Origin: Mucilaginibacter sp. SMC90
GTDB lineage: Bacteria; Bacteroidota; Bacteroidia; Sphingobacteriales; Sphingobacteriaceae
Length of the DNA stretch: 64,000 nucleotides
Direction of reading: 5' to 3'
Assembly (NCBI RefSeq): GCF_022811725.1
Contig: NZ_CP094527.1
Span: forward strand, 4,650,001 to 4,714,000
Positions 1 through 9,400 of the stretch are shown piece by piece (the stretch's first letter is position 1; each line of letters begins with the position of its first letter). The position numbers were made by a program, and so were the translations under genes. Under the pieces are notes generated by a model. It was given only the letters and a program-made list of their open reading frames with translations, did not search any database and was not told where the DNA came from.

Positions 1-1
1 G

Positions 2-286
2 TTATTTATAAAAAAAATAACCTTTAATGCCGACGGCGAAAACTATGATTACGAGCCTGAATTTAAAACAGATAGTGGCAATGGCGAAATCTGGGAATGG
101 AGCGACGAATCTGTTAGCGATGATTATCTCTCCATGCTGGCTAAAGTAGCCACGTCAAAAAAAGTCCAGGCGAGGTACGATGGCACTAAATATTACAAAG
201 TGGTTAGTATTACTCCAGTGCAAAAAGCGGCGCTTAAAAAACAACTTCAAATTTATAAAGGCTTGCTTTTAGGTTACAACAAGTAA
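2..286 (+). CDS. C-terminal part of unidentified protein (5' end outside window)
   Basis: An open frame runs from the first bases to TAA at 284-286 and gives about 94 residues. The segment is rich in Asp, Glu, Lys and Tyr (for example EIWEWSDESVSDDY) and ends in a Lys-rich stretch. No membrane segment or catalytic motif is visible and I do not recognise the family. Codon use matches the neighbouring genes, and a strong hairpin follows 27 bases after the stop, so this looks like the genuine end of a gene. Confidence 0.7.
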   Translation, partial: LFIKKITFNADGENYDYEPEFKTDSGNGEIWEWSDESVSDDYLSMLAKVATSKKVQARYDGTKYYKVVSITPVQKAALKKQLQIYKGLLLGYNK

Positions 287-312
287 TTTTATTGTGTCCT
301 TTTTGTTCTATA

Positions 313-349
313 AAAAAAGAGATGCCACAATCAACGGCATCTCTTTTTT
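313..349. terminator. Bidirectional rho-independent terminator
   Basis: A perfect 14-bp stem (313-326 with 336-349) carries a 9-base loop, with A-runs on one side and T-runs on the other. It can stop transcription from both directions. It separates the partial plus-strand gene from the convergent GH20 gene. Confidence 0.9.
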
Positions 350-365
350 ATCCCTTTAGGTATAA

Positions 366-1925
366 TTACCTCACCAATTTATCAAAAAGTTCATTGATTT
401 TAGCGTTACGAAGGGCCTTTTCATCAGCCAGTTCACCTGCTTGAATAAAACCGCCATTAAGCCGGTCAAATTTTTCATCGAGTTTAGCCGATTGTTGTTT
501 TAATGAAATTGCCGTAGCGCGATATTTTCCTTTAGTACCTTCGTTAAATTGATCGCCATTCATCACAGCCTCTAACTGTAATGTATTGAGATATAATAGC
601 CTTATTTCGGCCATTAAACGGTAATGTTCAAACTCCTGCAGGTTTTTCTGTGGTTTGAGCTTATTCAATATTGATAGTGCGCTACGCGTACTATCAACAA
701 GATTATCAAGCGATAAATTGGTTTTTCCTTTTACTTTGCCGAACATAACAGGATATGGCGCTGTAAACAGAGCCTTTTTAAACAGATCGGCATCTGCCGG
801 GTTAAAACCATAATTAGTTTTACAATAGCTGCGGATAAATACAGAAATATCCAGCGGCTGATTACTCTTTACAGCCTCGGTATAGGCCGTTATGAGCAGG
901 TTAAATGCGGATAAAGGATATACACGGCGAACCGGGTATAAGGCAACCGCATCATCATTTGAGTCAAAAACAGTTGAATACGCTCCGGATGTTGACCAAG
1001 ACGTCATCACCACTCCCTGATAATGAAGAGACTTGATCTGCGGCACAAAATTCCGGATGTTCTCGAAATGGTTCGACCATTTTTCGATATAAAAGTTATC
1101 CGGTTCACTGCGGATAGCGGGAGCGCCCCATACTTCATAACCACTGGCCAGTAATTTGCTGCGGTCGCCGAAAAGATTGGGGTCCCAGCCGTAGTTCCAG
1201 TCAACAAAAACGGTTCCTTTAGGCAACAGGTGAATGTAATCAGGGTATTTAAGTGCTATATCGGCCCATACTACCGGCTTTTTGCCTAAGCTATTTACAA
1301 TATCACAGATAAGTTTGATATGATCAAAGTACAAACGTGAAAGCCCAACTTCGGCAGCTTTTTTCTTACATTTTTCGCAATGACCAAGTAAAAAAGTTTC
1401 ATCGCCGCCAATGTGTACATAAGGCGAATCATGCAGGCTGATCATGTCTTTAATGAGCTTTGTAAACAGTTCACGGTTAAGTTCGGGCTCACTTGGGCAT
1501 ACCTGCGAAAAATCTTTATCATCTTCCCTTAAAGCCGCATATTTATAATGTCTTAGTATATACTCAACATGACCGAAAGTTTGCTGCAGCGGGATAACAT
1601 CGATATGCAAGCCATCGCAATATTTTATAAAATCCTTTACTTCGGCTCGTGAATAAGCGTATTTGTTAGATATAACGGTTTCACCGTTGTACGGAAACGA
1701 ACCCTCCCACTCCATGATCAGCGTATTGATACCCTGGTTATGCAGTTTTAGCGCCAGCTGTTTTAACGCCGGCATGGTCATTACTTGTATCCGCAGATCA
1801 ACATGAAAGGCTTTTACTTTCAGGTTGTCCTGCCCGTAAACATTTATGATTACGGCACAAAATAAAACTACTAATAGTAAACAACGTTTTGCAAAATTCA
1901 GATAGTTGGCGTGAGGCTTTTTCAT
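366..1925 (-). CDS. Secreted GH20 beta-N-acetylhexosaminidase
   Basis: This 519-aa protein has a signal peptide (hydrophobic residues about 15-30, ending near VYGQ), so it is exported. The catalytic (beta/alpha)8 barrel spans roughly residues 35-350. HIGGDET at residues 171-177 is the GH20 Asp-Glu pair (D175, E176) that performs substrate-assisted removal of terminal GlcNAc or GalNAc. There is no preceding GH20b domain, and the architecture resembles the hexosaminidase D type. The last 120 or so residues are helical and unassigned. The gene is divergent from the permease-nagA-nagB operon and shares its palindromic operator, which supports a role in releasing GlcNAc from chitin-like or host glycans. 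The family call is firm; the exact substrate is inferred. Confidence 0.88.
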   Translation of the reverse strand: MKKPHANYLNFAKRCLLLVVLFCAVIINVYGQDNLKVKAFHVDLRIQVMTMPALKQLALKLHNQGINTLIMEWEGSFPYNGETVISNKYAYSRAEVKDFIKYCDGLHIDVIPLQQTFGHVEYILRHYKYAALREDDKDFSQVCPSEPELNRELFTKLIKDMISLHDSPYVHIGGDETFLLGHCEKCKKKAAEVGLSRLYFDHIKLICDIVNSLGKKPVVWADIALKYPDYIHLLPKGTVFVDWNYGWDPNLFGDRSKLLASGYEVWGAPAIRSEPDNFYIEKWSNHFENIRNFVPQIKSLHYQGVVMTSWSTSGAYSTVFDSNDDAVALYPVRRVYPLSAFNLLITAYTEAVKSNQPLDISVFIRSYCKTNYGFNPADADLFKKALFTAPYPVMFGKVKGKTNLSLDNLVDSTRSALSILNKLKPQKNLQEFEHYRLMAEIRLLYLNTLQLEAVMNGDQFNEGTKGKYRATAISLKQQSAKLDEKFDRLNGGFIQAGELADEKALRNAKINELFDKLVR

Positions 1926-1939
1926 TTTTAAAATTTAAA

Positions 1940-1953
1940 CGTGTACGTACACG
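1940..1953. promoter_or_regulatory. LacI-type operator, copy 1 (GH20)
   Basis: CGTGTACGTACACG is a perfect 14-bp palindrome lying 15 bases before the GH20 start codon and just downstream of its predicted -7 box. The same 14-mer occurs at three other promoters of this locus. Confidence 0.85.
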
Positions 1954-1957
1954 AAAA

Positions 1958-1989
1958 CGAATTTATTTTGTTATTTTGTATTTTCCAAA
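1958..1989 (-). promoter_or_regulatory. Predicted promoter of the GH20 gene
   Basis: On the minus strand, TTTG (1986-1989) is followed after 20 bases by TAAATTCG (1958-1965). This is one mismatch from the Bacteroidota -7 consensus TAnnTTTG. The palindromic operator lies 4 bases downstream of the -7 box, where transcription should begin. Confidence 0.6.
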
Positions 1990-2202
1990 TATTTAGGCCA
2001 ATAAAATTATGATTACTCACTTCACGCTGGTTCATCCCCCCTCTCATGACCTATCTCAATTCACAAATTATATAACCTGCGCCCACAAAATGGCCAAATT
2101 TTATAATATAAGCCAGCATAACTGTTGCCAGGCATAAACAGCAGCAATGAGCCAACATTATACAATTAATAAAAAAATATTTTTTTGATATTTAAAAATT
2201 AC

Positions 2203-2227
2203 TATAATTGCACCGTGTACGTACACG
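2203..2227 (+). promoter_or_regulatory. -7 box plus LacI-type operator, copy 2 (permease operon)
   Basis: TATAATTG at 2203-2210 resembles the Bacteroidota -7 box (TAnnTTTG, one mismatch). The palindrome CGTGTACGTACACG occupies 2214-2227, ending 9 bases before the permease ATG at 2237. A good -33 TTTG at the usual spacing is not obvious; the nearest is 15 bases upstream. A repressor here would cover both the start site and the leader. Confidence 0.75.
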
Positions 2228-2236
2228 ATATAAACC

Positions 2237-3520
2237 ATGACAAAACCAAAAACATTAATCCCAATGCTCCTGCTTTGCGCAATGTTCTTTGCTTTTGGTT
2301 TTGTTACCTGGGTAAATGCCATCCTTATCCCTTTTTTTAAAACCGCATTTGAACTGGATCATTTTACATCTTATCTTGTTGCATTCGCCTTTTATATCTC
2401 ATACCTGGTCATTTCGCTGCCTGCTGCATATTTGCTCAAAAGGCGCGGCTTTAAAACCGGTATGAGCCTTGGTTTCCTGATAATGGCAACAGGCACCATG
2501 CTGTTTGTCCCGGCAGCTTATTTCAAACAATACGCAGTTTTCTTGCTTGCATTGCTGGTAATAGGAACAGGGCTTGCTATTGTGCAAACTGCAGTGAATC
2601 CATACGTCACACTTTTAGGAAAACAGGAACACGCCGCACGTCGTATCAGCATTATGGGTATCTGCAACAAGGTTGCCGGTATCATTGCCCCGGTTTTCTT
2701 AGGATCATTTATCTTCCTGAATAAAGATCAGCAGTTTATTAATGCGCTGCACCACATGCAGCCAGTTGCAAAAGAAATATTCCTTACCGGCTTCATTCGT
2801 CGGGTTATACCTCCGTATATCGTGGTTTCATTAGTGCTTGCTGCATTGGGAGCCCTTGTGAGGCTTCCTATTTTGCCTGAAATTGAGGTACAACAGCAGG
2901 ACGACCAGCCTTCGGCACCTCAAAAAATAATTCATTACCCGCATTTAATATTGGGGGCACTTGCTATATTTTTTCATGTAGGCTCGCAGGTTGTAGCTAT
3001 CGATACTGTGATCAGTTATACCCGCGATATGGGTTTACCGATGGAAAAAGCCCGTTACTTCCCCTCTGCTGTTTTATTCATGACTATTTGCGGATACTTT
3101 TTAGGTATTGTATTTGTGCCCTGGAAATTTTCGCAGCTAACGGCTTTGCGCATTTGCAGTTCGTTAGGGCTATCGCTATCTGTACTTGTTTTATTTTGCC
3201 GTATGCAGTTCTCACTTTGGGGGCACACATTAAGCGTATCGGTTATATTTTTAACCATGCTGGGACTGGCAAATTCCATGATATGGGCTTGTATATGGCC
3301 ACTATCGCTTGATAGACTGGGTAACAAAGTACGGGTTGGTAGCTCGCTGCTGATCATGGGGTTATGCGGCAACGCGATAATGCCATTAATTTACGGTTAC
3401 CTGGCCGATCATATTGGCCTGCAGAACGCTTACGTTATATTACTGCCCTGTTATGCATACCTGGTATTTTTTGCTATAAGGGGTTATAAACTGAATACAT
3501 GGAAACTGAGGAACAACTAA
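2237..3520 (+). CDS. nagP: MFS sugar permease, FucP/NagP type (probable GlcNAc importer)
   Basis: This 427-aa inner-membrane protein has about 12 hydrophobic segments. Its N-terminus (FFAFGFVTWVNAILIPFFK) and the later motif TAVNPYVTLLG are typical of the fucose/glucose-galactose/GlcNAc permease branch of the major facilitator superfamily, which imports sugars with protons. It is the first gene of an operon with nagA and nagB, overlaps nagA by one base (TAATG), and has the locus operator right before its ATG. Substrate assignment to GlcNAc rests on that context, by analogy with NagP; the protein family alone does not fix the sugar. Confidence 0.82.
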   Translation: MTKPKTLIPMLLLCAMFFAFGFVTWVNAILIPFFKTAFELDHFTSYLVAFAFYISYLVISLPAAYLLKRRGFKTGMSLGFLIMATGTMLFVPAAYFKQYAVFLLALLVIGTGLAIVQTAVNPYVTLLGKQEHAARRISIMGICNKVAGIIAPVFLGSFIFLNKDQQFINALHHMQPVAKEIFLTGFIRRVIPPYIVVSLVLAALGALVRLPILPEIEVQQQDDQPSAPQKIIHYPHLILGALAIFFHVGSQVVAIDTVISYTRDMGLPMEKARYFPSAVLFMTICGYFLGIVFVPWKFSQLTALRICSSLGLSLSVLVLFCRMQFSLWGHTLSVSVIFLTMLGLANSMIWACIWPLSLDRLGNKVRVGSSLLIMGLCGNAIMPLIYGYLADHIGLQNAYVILLPCYAYLVFFAIRGYKLNTWKLRNN

Positions 3521-4704
3521 TGTCACCTTTTTTAAAAATAAGCAACGCGCAAATCGTAACGCCCAATGGTATTTATCCCAATGGCACTTTGATAGCCGAA
3601 AACGGCAAGATCAAAGCCATTGAAAACGGCCCGGCCGACTTTGCCTGTGATAATGAAATTGATGCCGGCGGCAACATTTTATGCCCTGGTTTTATTGATA
3701 TCCATGTGCATGGCGGGGGCGGCTTTGATTTTATGGATAACAGCGTGGATGCTTATTTAAAGATAGCCCAGATGCATGCCCGCTTTGGCACTACCGCCAT
3801 GGCACCTACCAGTCTTAGCTCAAGCTTTTCCGATTTAGAAAAAACTTTGCAGTGTTATGAATCTGCGTCAAAACTAAACCGTAAAGGGGCAGAATTTATC
3901 GGGTTTCATATCGAAGGGCCATACGTATCTATGGAGCAAAAAGGAGCTCAAAACCCACTTTACATCAAAGATCCCGATCCGGCAGAGTACAGGGATATTA
4001 TTGAAAGATTTCCTTTTGTAAAACGCTGGAGTGCAGCGCCGGAGTTGTCGGGAGCAATGGATTTTGGCAAATACCTGAAAAGCAAAAATGTACTGCCGGC
4101 CATAGCACATACAGATGCAACATTTGAGGATGTTATTGAAGCTTTTGATAATGGCTTTACACACGTAACGCATTTTTACAGCTGCATGTCAACTGTATTC
4201 AGGAAAGATGCTTACCGCTATGCGGGCTCTGTTGAGGCTACTTATTTTTTGGATAACATGACCGTAGAGATCATTGCCGACGGGATCCACCTTCCTCCTG
4301 CCCTGCTTAAATTGGTTTGCAAGCTTAAGGGATACGATAACATAGCATTGATCACAGACGCTATGCGCGCAGCAGGTTTGCCCCCGGGCGAAAGCTACCT
4401 CGGCACCCTTGATGATAATTTTAAAGTTATTGTAGAAGATGATGTAGCCAAGCTACCCGACCGCTCTGCATTTGCCGGCAGCGTGGTCACCTGCGATAAG
4501 CTGGTTAAAAATATGGTAAAACTTGCTGAAGTACCGTTGGTTGAGGCAATTAAAATGATGACTATAAATCCTGCCAAAATAATGGGTGCTGATGAGCAAA
4601 AAGGCTCGTTGACGGTTGGAAAAGATGCCGACCTGGTGTTGATGACCGACGATTTTAATGTACTGCAAACCATTGTTAAAGGACAAACTATTTACAAAGC
4701 CTAA
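3520..4704 (+). CDS. nagA: N-acetylglucosamine-6-phosphate deacetylase
   Basis: NagA hydrolyses GlcNAc-6-phosphate to glucosamine-6-phosphate and acetate in the cytoplasm. Starting from the ATG at 3520 (overlapping the permease stop as TAATG) the product is 394 aa, the usual family length; an upstream in-frame ATG at 3499 is possible but would lie inside the permease gene. Amidohydrolase signatures are all visible: HVH (H62, H64), GFHIEGP with metal ligand E132, H197 in AHTDAT, H218 in THFYS, and catalytic D280 in LITDAMRAAG. It sits between permease and nagB, as expected for sequential steps. Confidence 0.96.
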   Translation: MSPFLKISNAQIVTPNGIYPNGTLIAENGKIKAIENGPADFACDNEIDAGGNILCPGFIDIHVHGGGGFDFMDNSVDAYLKIAQMHARFGTTAMAPTSLSSSFSDLEKTLQCYESASKLNRKGAEFIGFHIEGPYVSMEQKGAQNPLYIKDPDPAEYRDIIERFPFVKRWSAAPELSGAMDFGKYLKSKNVLPAIAHTDATFEDVIEAFDNGFTHVTHFYSCMSTVFRKDAYRYAGSVEATYFLDNMTVEIIADGIHLPPALLKLVCKLKGYDNIALITDAMRAAGLPPGESYLGTLDDNFKVIVEDDVAKLPDRSAFAGSVVTCDKLVKNMVKLAEVPLVEAIKMMTINPAKIMGADEQKGSLTVGKDADLVLMTDDFNVLQTIVKGQTIYKA

Positions 4705-4719
4705 CACATCAATACTAAA

Positions 4720-5475
4720 ATGACAACTAAATATCAAAACCTAAATGTTATCACTTTAGCCGACAGGCAAGCGCTTGGCACCAAAGCAGCTGCCGATGCA
4801 GCTGTAACCATAAAAAAGCTATTGAGCGAAAAAGAGCACATCAACATCATTTTTGCAGCGGCACCTTCACAATCGGCTTTTTTGGAGAGCCTTAAAAAAG
4901 ATGTTACCATTCAATGGGAAAGGATTAATGCATTTCACATGGACGAATATCTTGATTTACCTGCCAGCGCCCCACAAAGCTTTGGAAACTTTTTAAAGGA
5001 GGCCATATTAGGCCATGTTAATTTCAGAAGCGTGAATTATATTAATGGTAATGCTGCAGATGTGGATGGGGAACGCAGGCGTTATGCGCAACTAATAAAT
5101 GATAATCAACCTGATATAGTTTTTATGGGTATAGGCGAAAACACGCACCTTGCCTTCAATGAGCCGTTTCAGGCCGACTTTAATGATCCTGAAATCATAA
5201 AGATCGTTACGCTCGACCCGGTTTGCCGCCAGCAACAGGTTAACGACGGTTGTTTTCAGCAACTAAACGATGTGCCGGTAAAAGCGTTAACGCTCACCAT
5301 CCCGGTTTTAACAGGTGCAGCACACTTATTTTGCATGGTTCCGGGTACCAATAAAGCCTGGGCTGTAGTAAAAACATTAAATGAGCCGGTATCTGTCGAA
5401 TATCCGTCGACCATTTTGCGCGGCCATAATAATGCAGCTTTATATCTTGATACACAAAGCGCATCATTATTGTAG
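4720..5475 (+). CDS. nagB: Glucosamine-6-phosphate deaminase (short GENGH-type)
   Basis: NagB converts glucosamine-6-phosphate to fructose-6-phosphate and ammonia. The 251-aa protein has the family pattern: NAFHMDEYLDL with catalytic D75 and E76, and GIGENTHLAFNEP with H143 and E148. At the place of the E. coli catalytic-loop Asp141 there is Asn, and the following residue is Thr. Related Bacteroidota proteins carry GENGH here, so this appears to be a subfamily trait and not damage. The gene starts 15 bases after nagA and ends 32 bases before the CBM9-like gene, clearly in one operon. Confidence 0.9.
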   Translation: MTTKYQNLNVITLADRQALGTKAAADAAVTIKKLLSEKEHINIIFAAAPSQSAFLESLKKDVTIQWERINAFHMDEYLDLPASAPQSFGNFLKEAILGHVNFRSVNYINGNAADVDGERRRYAQLINDNQPDIVFMGIGENTHLAFNEPFQADFNDPEIIKIVTLDPVCRQQQVNDGCFQQLNDVPVKALTLTIPVLTGAAHLFCMVPGTNKAWAVVKTLNEPVSVEYPSTILRGHNNAALYLDTQSASLL

Positions 5476-5507
5476 ATTCAAAGCCCCCTTCGGTTACAAC
5501 ATAATTA

Positions 5508-6119
5508 ATGATCTCCACAGAAACAGCGATACCCTTTTCTGAAACGGGCAGCAATGCGGCTACGTTAAGTATTCAGCATGCTTTATGGGGGTCTGTTCCG
5601 TTACAGGAATCCATGGTTAGCATAGCGTATGACGGGCATGGGATATGGCTGACATTTGATGTTTTTGATAAATTTCTGCAATCAAAAAAAAGGCATTTTA
5701 ATGATGATGTTCACCATGATAACTGCGTTGAATTTTTTTTGCGTTTTCCGGGCGATATCAATTATTACAATTTTGAATTTAATTGTTTAGGCTCAATAAA
5801 AGCCGCTTGCGGGCCGGATAGGTATCGGCGGGAGTTTTTACCGGTAGAAGTATTAAAACGGGTGGATCAAAGCCTCCAGGTTTCTATCAGCAACCAAAAT
5901 AACCAGGGATTGATCAATTGGAAAATAAAAGTACATATTCCCTTAAAAGCGTTTCATTTTAACAAACTTGCCTCGTTAAAAAACCTCACCTGCGAAGCCA
6001 ATTTTACCAAATGCGGCGATATGCTTACACAACCCCATTATTTCTCCTGGGTTCATATCGATACACCCACGCCTGATTTTCATCGTCCTGAATTTTTTGG
6101 GCAGATACATTTTTCTTAA
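5508..6119 (+). CDS. CBM9-like carbohydrate-binding protein, no signal peptide
   Basis: This is a 203-aa protein resembling the family 9-like carbohydrate-binding beta-sandwich. It has the early segment YDGHGIWLTFDVFD, a DDVHHDNCVEFF motif, and a late YFSWVHIDTPTPDFHRPEFFG segment typical of these domains. No signal peptide or lipobox is visible, so by sequence it should be cytoplasmic, which is unusual for this fold. It is the last gene of the permease-nagA-nagB operon. Function beyond binding a sugar is not known to me. Confidence 0.7.
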   Translation: MISTETAIPFSETGSNAATLSIQHALWGSVPLQESMVSIAYDGHGIWLTFDVFDKFLQSKKRHFNDDVHHDNCVEFFLRFPGDINYYNFEFNCLGSIKAACGPDRYRREFLPVEVLKRVDQSLQVSISNQNNQGLINWKIKVHIPLKAFHFNKLASLKNLTCEANFTKCGDMLTQPHYFSWVHIDTPTPDFHRPEFFGQIHFS

Positions 6120-6252
6120 CCAGCCGTTAGCTGCTTCCCTGTTTTTTAATCCTTCGGTATCGTCATTTTATGGTTTTTATTGGCTTAAAAACCTTGCACA
6201 CGCTCTCTTCAAATCTTTTTTAGCCTTAATCGATAAATAAAACCCCAAAACA

Positions 6253-6283
6253 TTTGGAAAATTATTAAAAACAAATAAATTTG
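6253..6283 (+). promoter_or_regulatory. susC promoter (GlcNAc locus)
   Basis: TTTG at 6253-6256, a 19-base spacer and TAAATTTG at 6276-6283 match the Bacteroidota sigma-ABfr consensus exactly. The operator begins 4 bases after the -7 box. The leader to the ATG is about 110 bases. Confidence 0.85.
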
Positions 6284-6286
6284 TTT

Positions 6287-6302
6287 ACGTGTACGTACAC
6301 GT
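6287..6302. promoter_or_regulatory. LacI-type operator, copy 3 (susCD)
   Basis: The core CGTGTACGTACACG at 6288-6301 is extended to a 16-bp palindrome by flanking A and T. It covers the predicted transcription start of susC. Confidence 0.88.
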
Positions 6303-6404
6303 TTATTTTGTTACCGTTAACGTAACAATAATTCTGCTACCAGTTTCTGCCATTTTTAATCACAAATGAGTTAACATTTTTTAAAAACCCAAACAATTAG
6401 AGCT

Positions 6405-9400
6405 ATGATGAAACTACGACCACCAATCAACATTTACTCTTCTGCCTTATCCGGGGATACCCGTTCCTGCTGTTGGGGCAAGATGACATTAAAGCTTATG
6501 ATGCTTTTCCTGCTCATAGCAGGAGGGTTTCGGGCAAACGCGCAAAGCCACCTTGTTAACGGCAGGGTGATTGACAGCCTGACGCTTCAGGGCGTTAGCG
6601 GCGCAACTGTTAAAATCAAAAACACAACCAAAGGAACGGTTGCAAATCCCGATGGGTCATTTAAAATTGAAGTGGCCACAGGTGCTATACTGGAGATCTC
6701 GGCTGTAAACTATTATCCGGTGGAGATAAAAGCAAACCAGTCGGCAACGATGCAGATCATGATGACATCCATTAACAAAACACTGGCCGATGTTGTTGTT
6801 ATTGGCTACGGCACAGCCAAACGATCTGACGTTACCGGTTCTGTATCTTCGGTACCTAAAGCACGTTTAGCAGAAATACCTGCCCCTAACGTATTGCAGG
6901 CCATGGAAGGCACGGTTGCCGGCGTTAATATAACCACAGGTACAAACGCCCCCGGAGAAAGCCCCAGCGTTGTTGTGCGCGGCGTAAATACCATTACGGG
7001 TAGTACCGATCCGCTGATAGTTATTGATGGCACTCCATTTCAGAGCCTATCATTGAATGATATCAATACCAATGACATAGCCTCCATAGATATATTAAAG
7101 GATGTATCGGCTACCGCCATTTATGGTACGCGCGGGGCCAATGGTGTATTATTGATCACAACCAAGCATGGTAAAACCGGCAAAGCCTCCATCTCACTCA
7201 GCAACTATGCCGGTCCGGAATATTTTGCACACAAAGTGAACCCCATGGGCCCAGCGGAGTACGTTCAGAAATATGCTGATTATAAACTGGAAGCCGGTAT
7301 TACCAATAATTTACCTGTTCCCAACCAATACGAGCAGGAAAACTATGCTGCCGGTAAAACTACCAACTGGATAAAAGAGATATCGCAGCAAGGTTTTATT
7401 GAAGATCATAACCTGAGCATTACCGGCGGCGGCAAGGATGTGAAATACTTTGTATCGGGCGACTTTTTCCGTGAAAAGGGTTTACTAAAAGGCTTCCAGA
7501 ATAAACGCGGAAGCATCCGTTCAAATATTGATGCAACCCTGGCAAGTTTTTTAACTGTTGGTGCTAACCTGTACATGACGCTCAATAACTTTGATGGTGG
7601 CCGCGTTAACCTGCAGCAGGCCATGCAAATGAGCCCTTATGGAAGGTTTAAAGATCCGGATGGTAATTACACGATCTTCCCGATGTCGGGCGATCTGGCT
7701 TTTCAAAGCCCCATGCTTGGGCTTACCACCACCAGGAACGACAGGCGCGAAAATTTCATAACCAATGTATACGCTGAAGTTAAACCGCTGGCAGGCTTAA
7801 AATATCGCATTAACGCAAGTTATAACTACCTCCCTACCCTTTACCAATACTATCAGGGCAGGTTGGCAGGTGATATCACCAACGGCTCCGCATCGGTAAC
7901 TAATGGCGAGCGTAATAACTGGGTGGTTGAAAATATCCTCACATACGAGAAAAACTGGAATAAGCACCACATTGACTTTACCGGCCTTTACAGCGCCCAG
8001 CAAAACCGGGAATATTCATCAACCATCAATGCATCGGGTTTTATTAATGACGCTTTGCAGTTTGATGCATTGCAGGGTGCTTCTACCTTTTCTGCATCAT
8101 CGTCATATATCAAAACTACCCTGGTATCGCAAATGGCAAGGATCAACTACAGCTACGATAGCCGTTATCTCATAACGGCCACAGCCCGCCGGGATGGTTA
8201 CTCGGCCTTTGGCAGTAATACCAATAAATACGGTACATTTCCATCTGTAGCTGTAGCCTGGAACGTGAGTAACGAATCGTTCATGAAAAAGGCCGAATTT
8301 GTTGAAAGCCTTAAATTGCGCGGCTCGTATGGTTTATCAGGTAACCAATCGGCAGTTATACCTAACTCAACGGTAACCACATTTTCCACAACCAGTATTC
8401 CATCTAACGGTAAACCAACAACCGGCATTGTTGCTGATATCCTGGGCAACAGCGACCTTAAATGGGAAAGTACTTATGGCGCAAACCTGGGTATTGATTT
8501 CAGTCTTTTTAAAGGACGTGTTAGCGGTACAATTGAAGGATATAAAACCACCACTAAAAATCTGGTGCTTTACCGCCAGCTACCGGCCGCCACGGGCTAC
8601 CTCAACATTGTATCAAACGTAGGAAAGGTTGGTAATAAAGGCATCGAGGTTACCCTTCGTACCCAAAACATCATCAGCGGTGCTTTTAGATGGGAAACCA
8701 ATTTTAACTTCGCTGCCAACTCCAATAAGATCCTTGACCTGTATGGCGATAAAAAAGATGACCTCGGCAACCGATTATTTATAGGTAAACCTATTTACGT
8801 TATTTATGATTATAAGCAGGTTGGTGTATGGAAGGTTGGCGAAGACCCTTCAAAGCAAGACCCTACCGCCATCCCCGGCGATCTGAAATTTGCCGATCTG
8901 GATCATAATGGCTCTATTACATCAGATGGTAAAGATCAAACTATCCTTGGTCAGTCAACGCCAAAATGGACAGGGGGCGTTACCAGTGCCTGGCATTACA
9001 AAAACTTTCACCTGAGCATGTTTATACAAACGGTGCAGGGCGTTACCAAATACAACCAGCTAACCAATTTTGTAGATTATGGTGGCAGGCAAAATGTTGT
9101 AAGTGGTCTTGGCTACTGGACGCCGACAAACCAAAGCGATGTCAGGCCATCCATTAACTATGTAAACTACCTTAATTACGGGTACCCTCAAAAGGCAAGC
9201 TTTACGCGTATTAAAGATGCAACTTTCAGTTATACCATGCCTAATTCGCTGGCCGATAAGTTGAAACTAAGCTCACTTACCCTGTATGTAACCGGCCGCA
9301 ACCTGGCAACCTTTACCAACTGGTTTGGCTGGGACCCCGAATCTAACTACGCTGCAACCGGCGATACCGGCGGCAATTATCCTTTGGTACGAACATTTAT

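Noticed and set aside
3499..3519. Upstream ATG for nagA
   Set aside because: It lies inside the permease gene. The TAATG overlap at 3518-3522 is a common coupled start and gives the usual NagA length.
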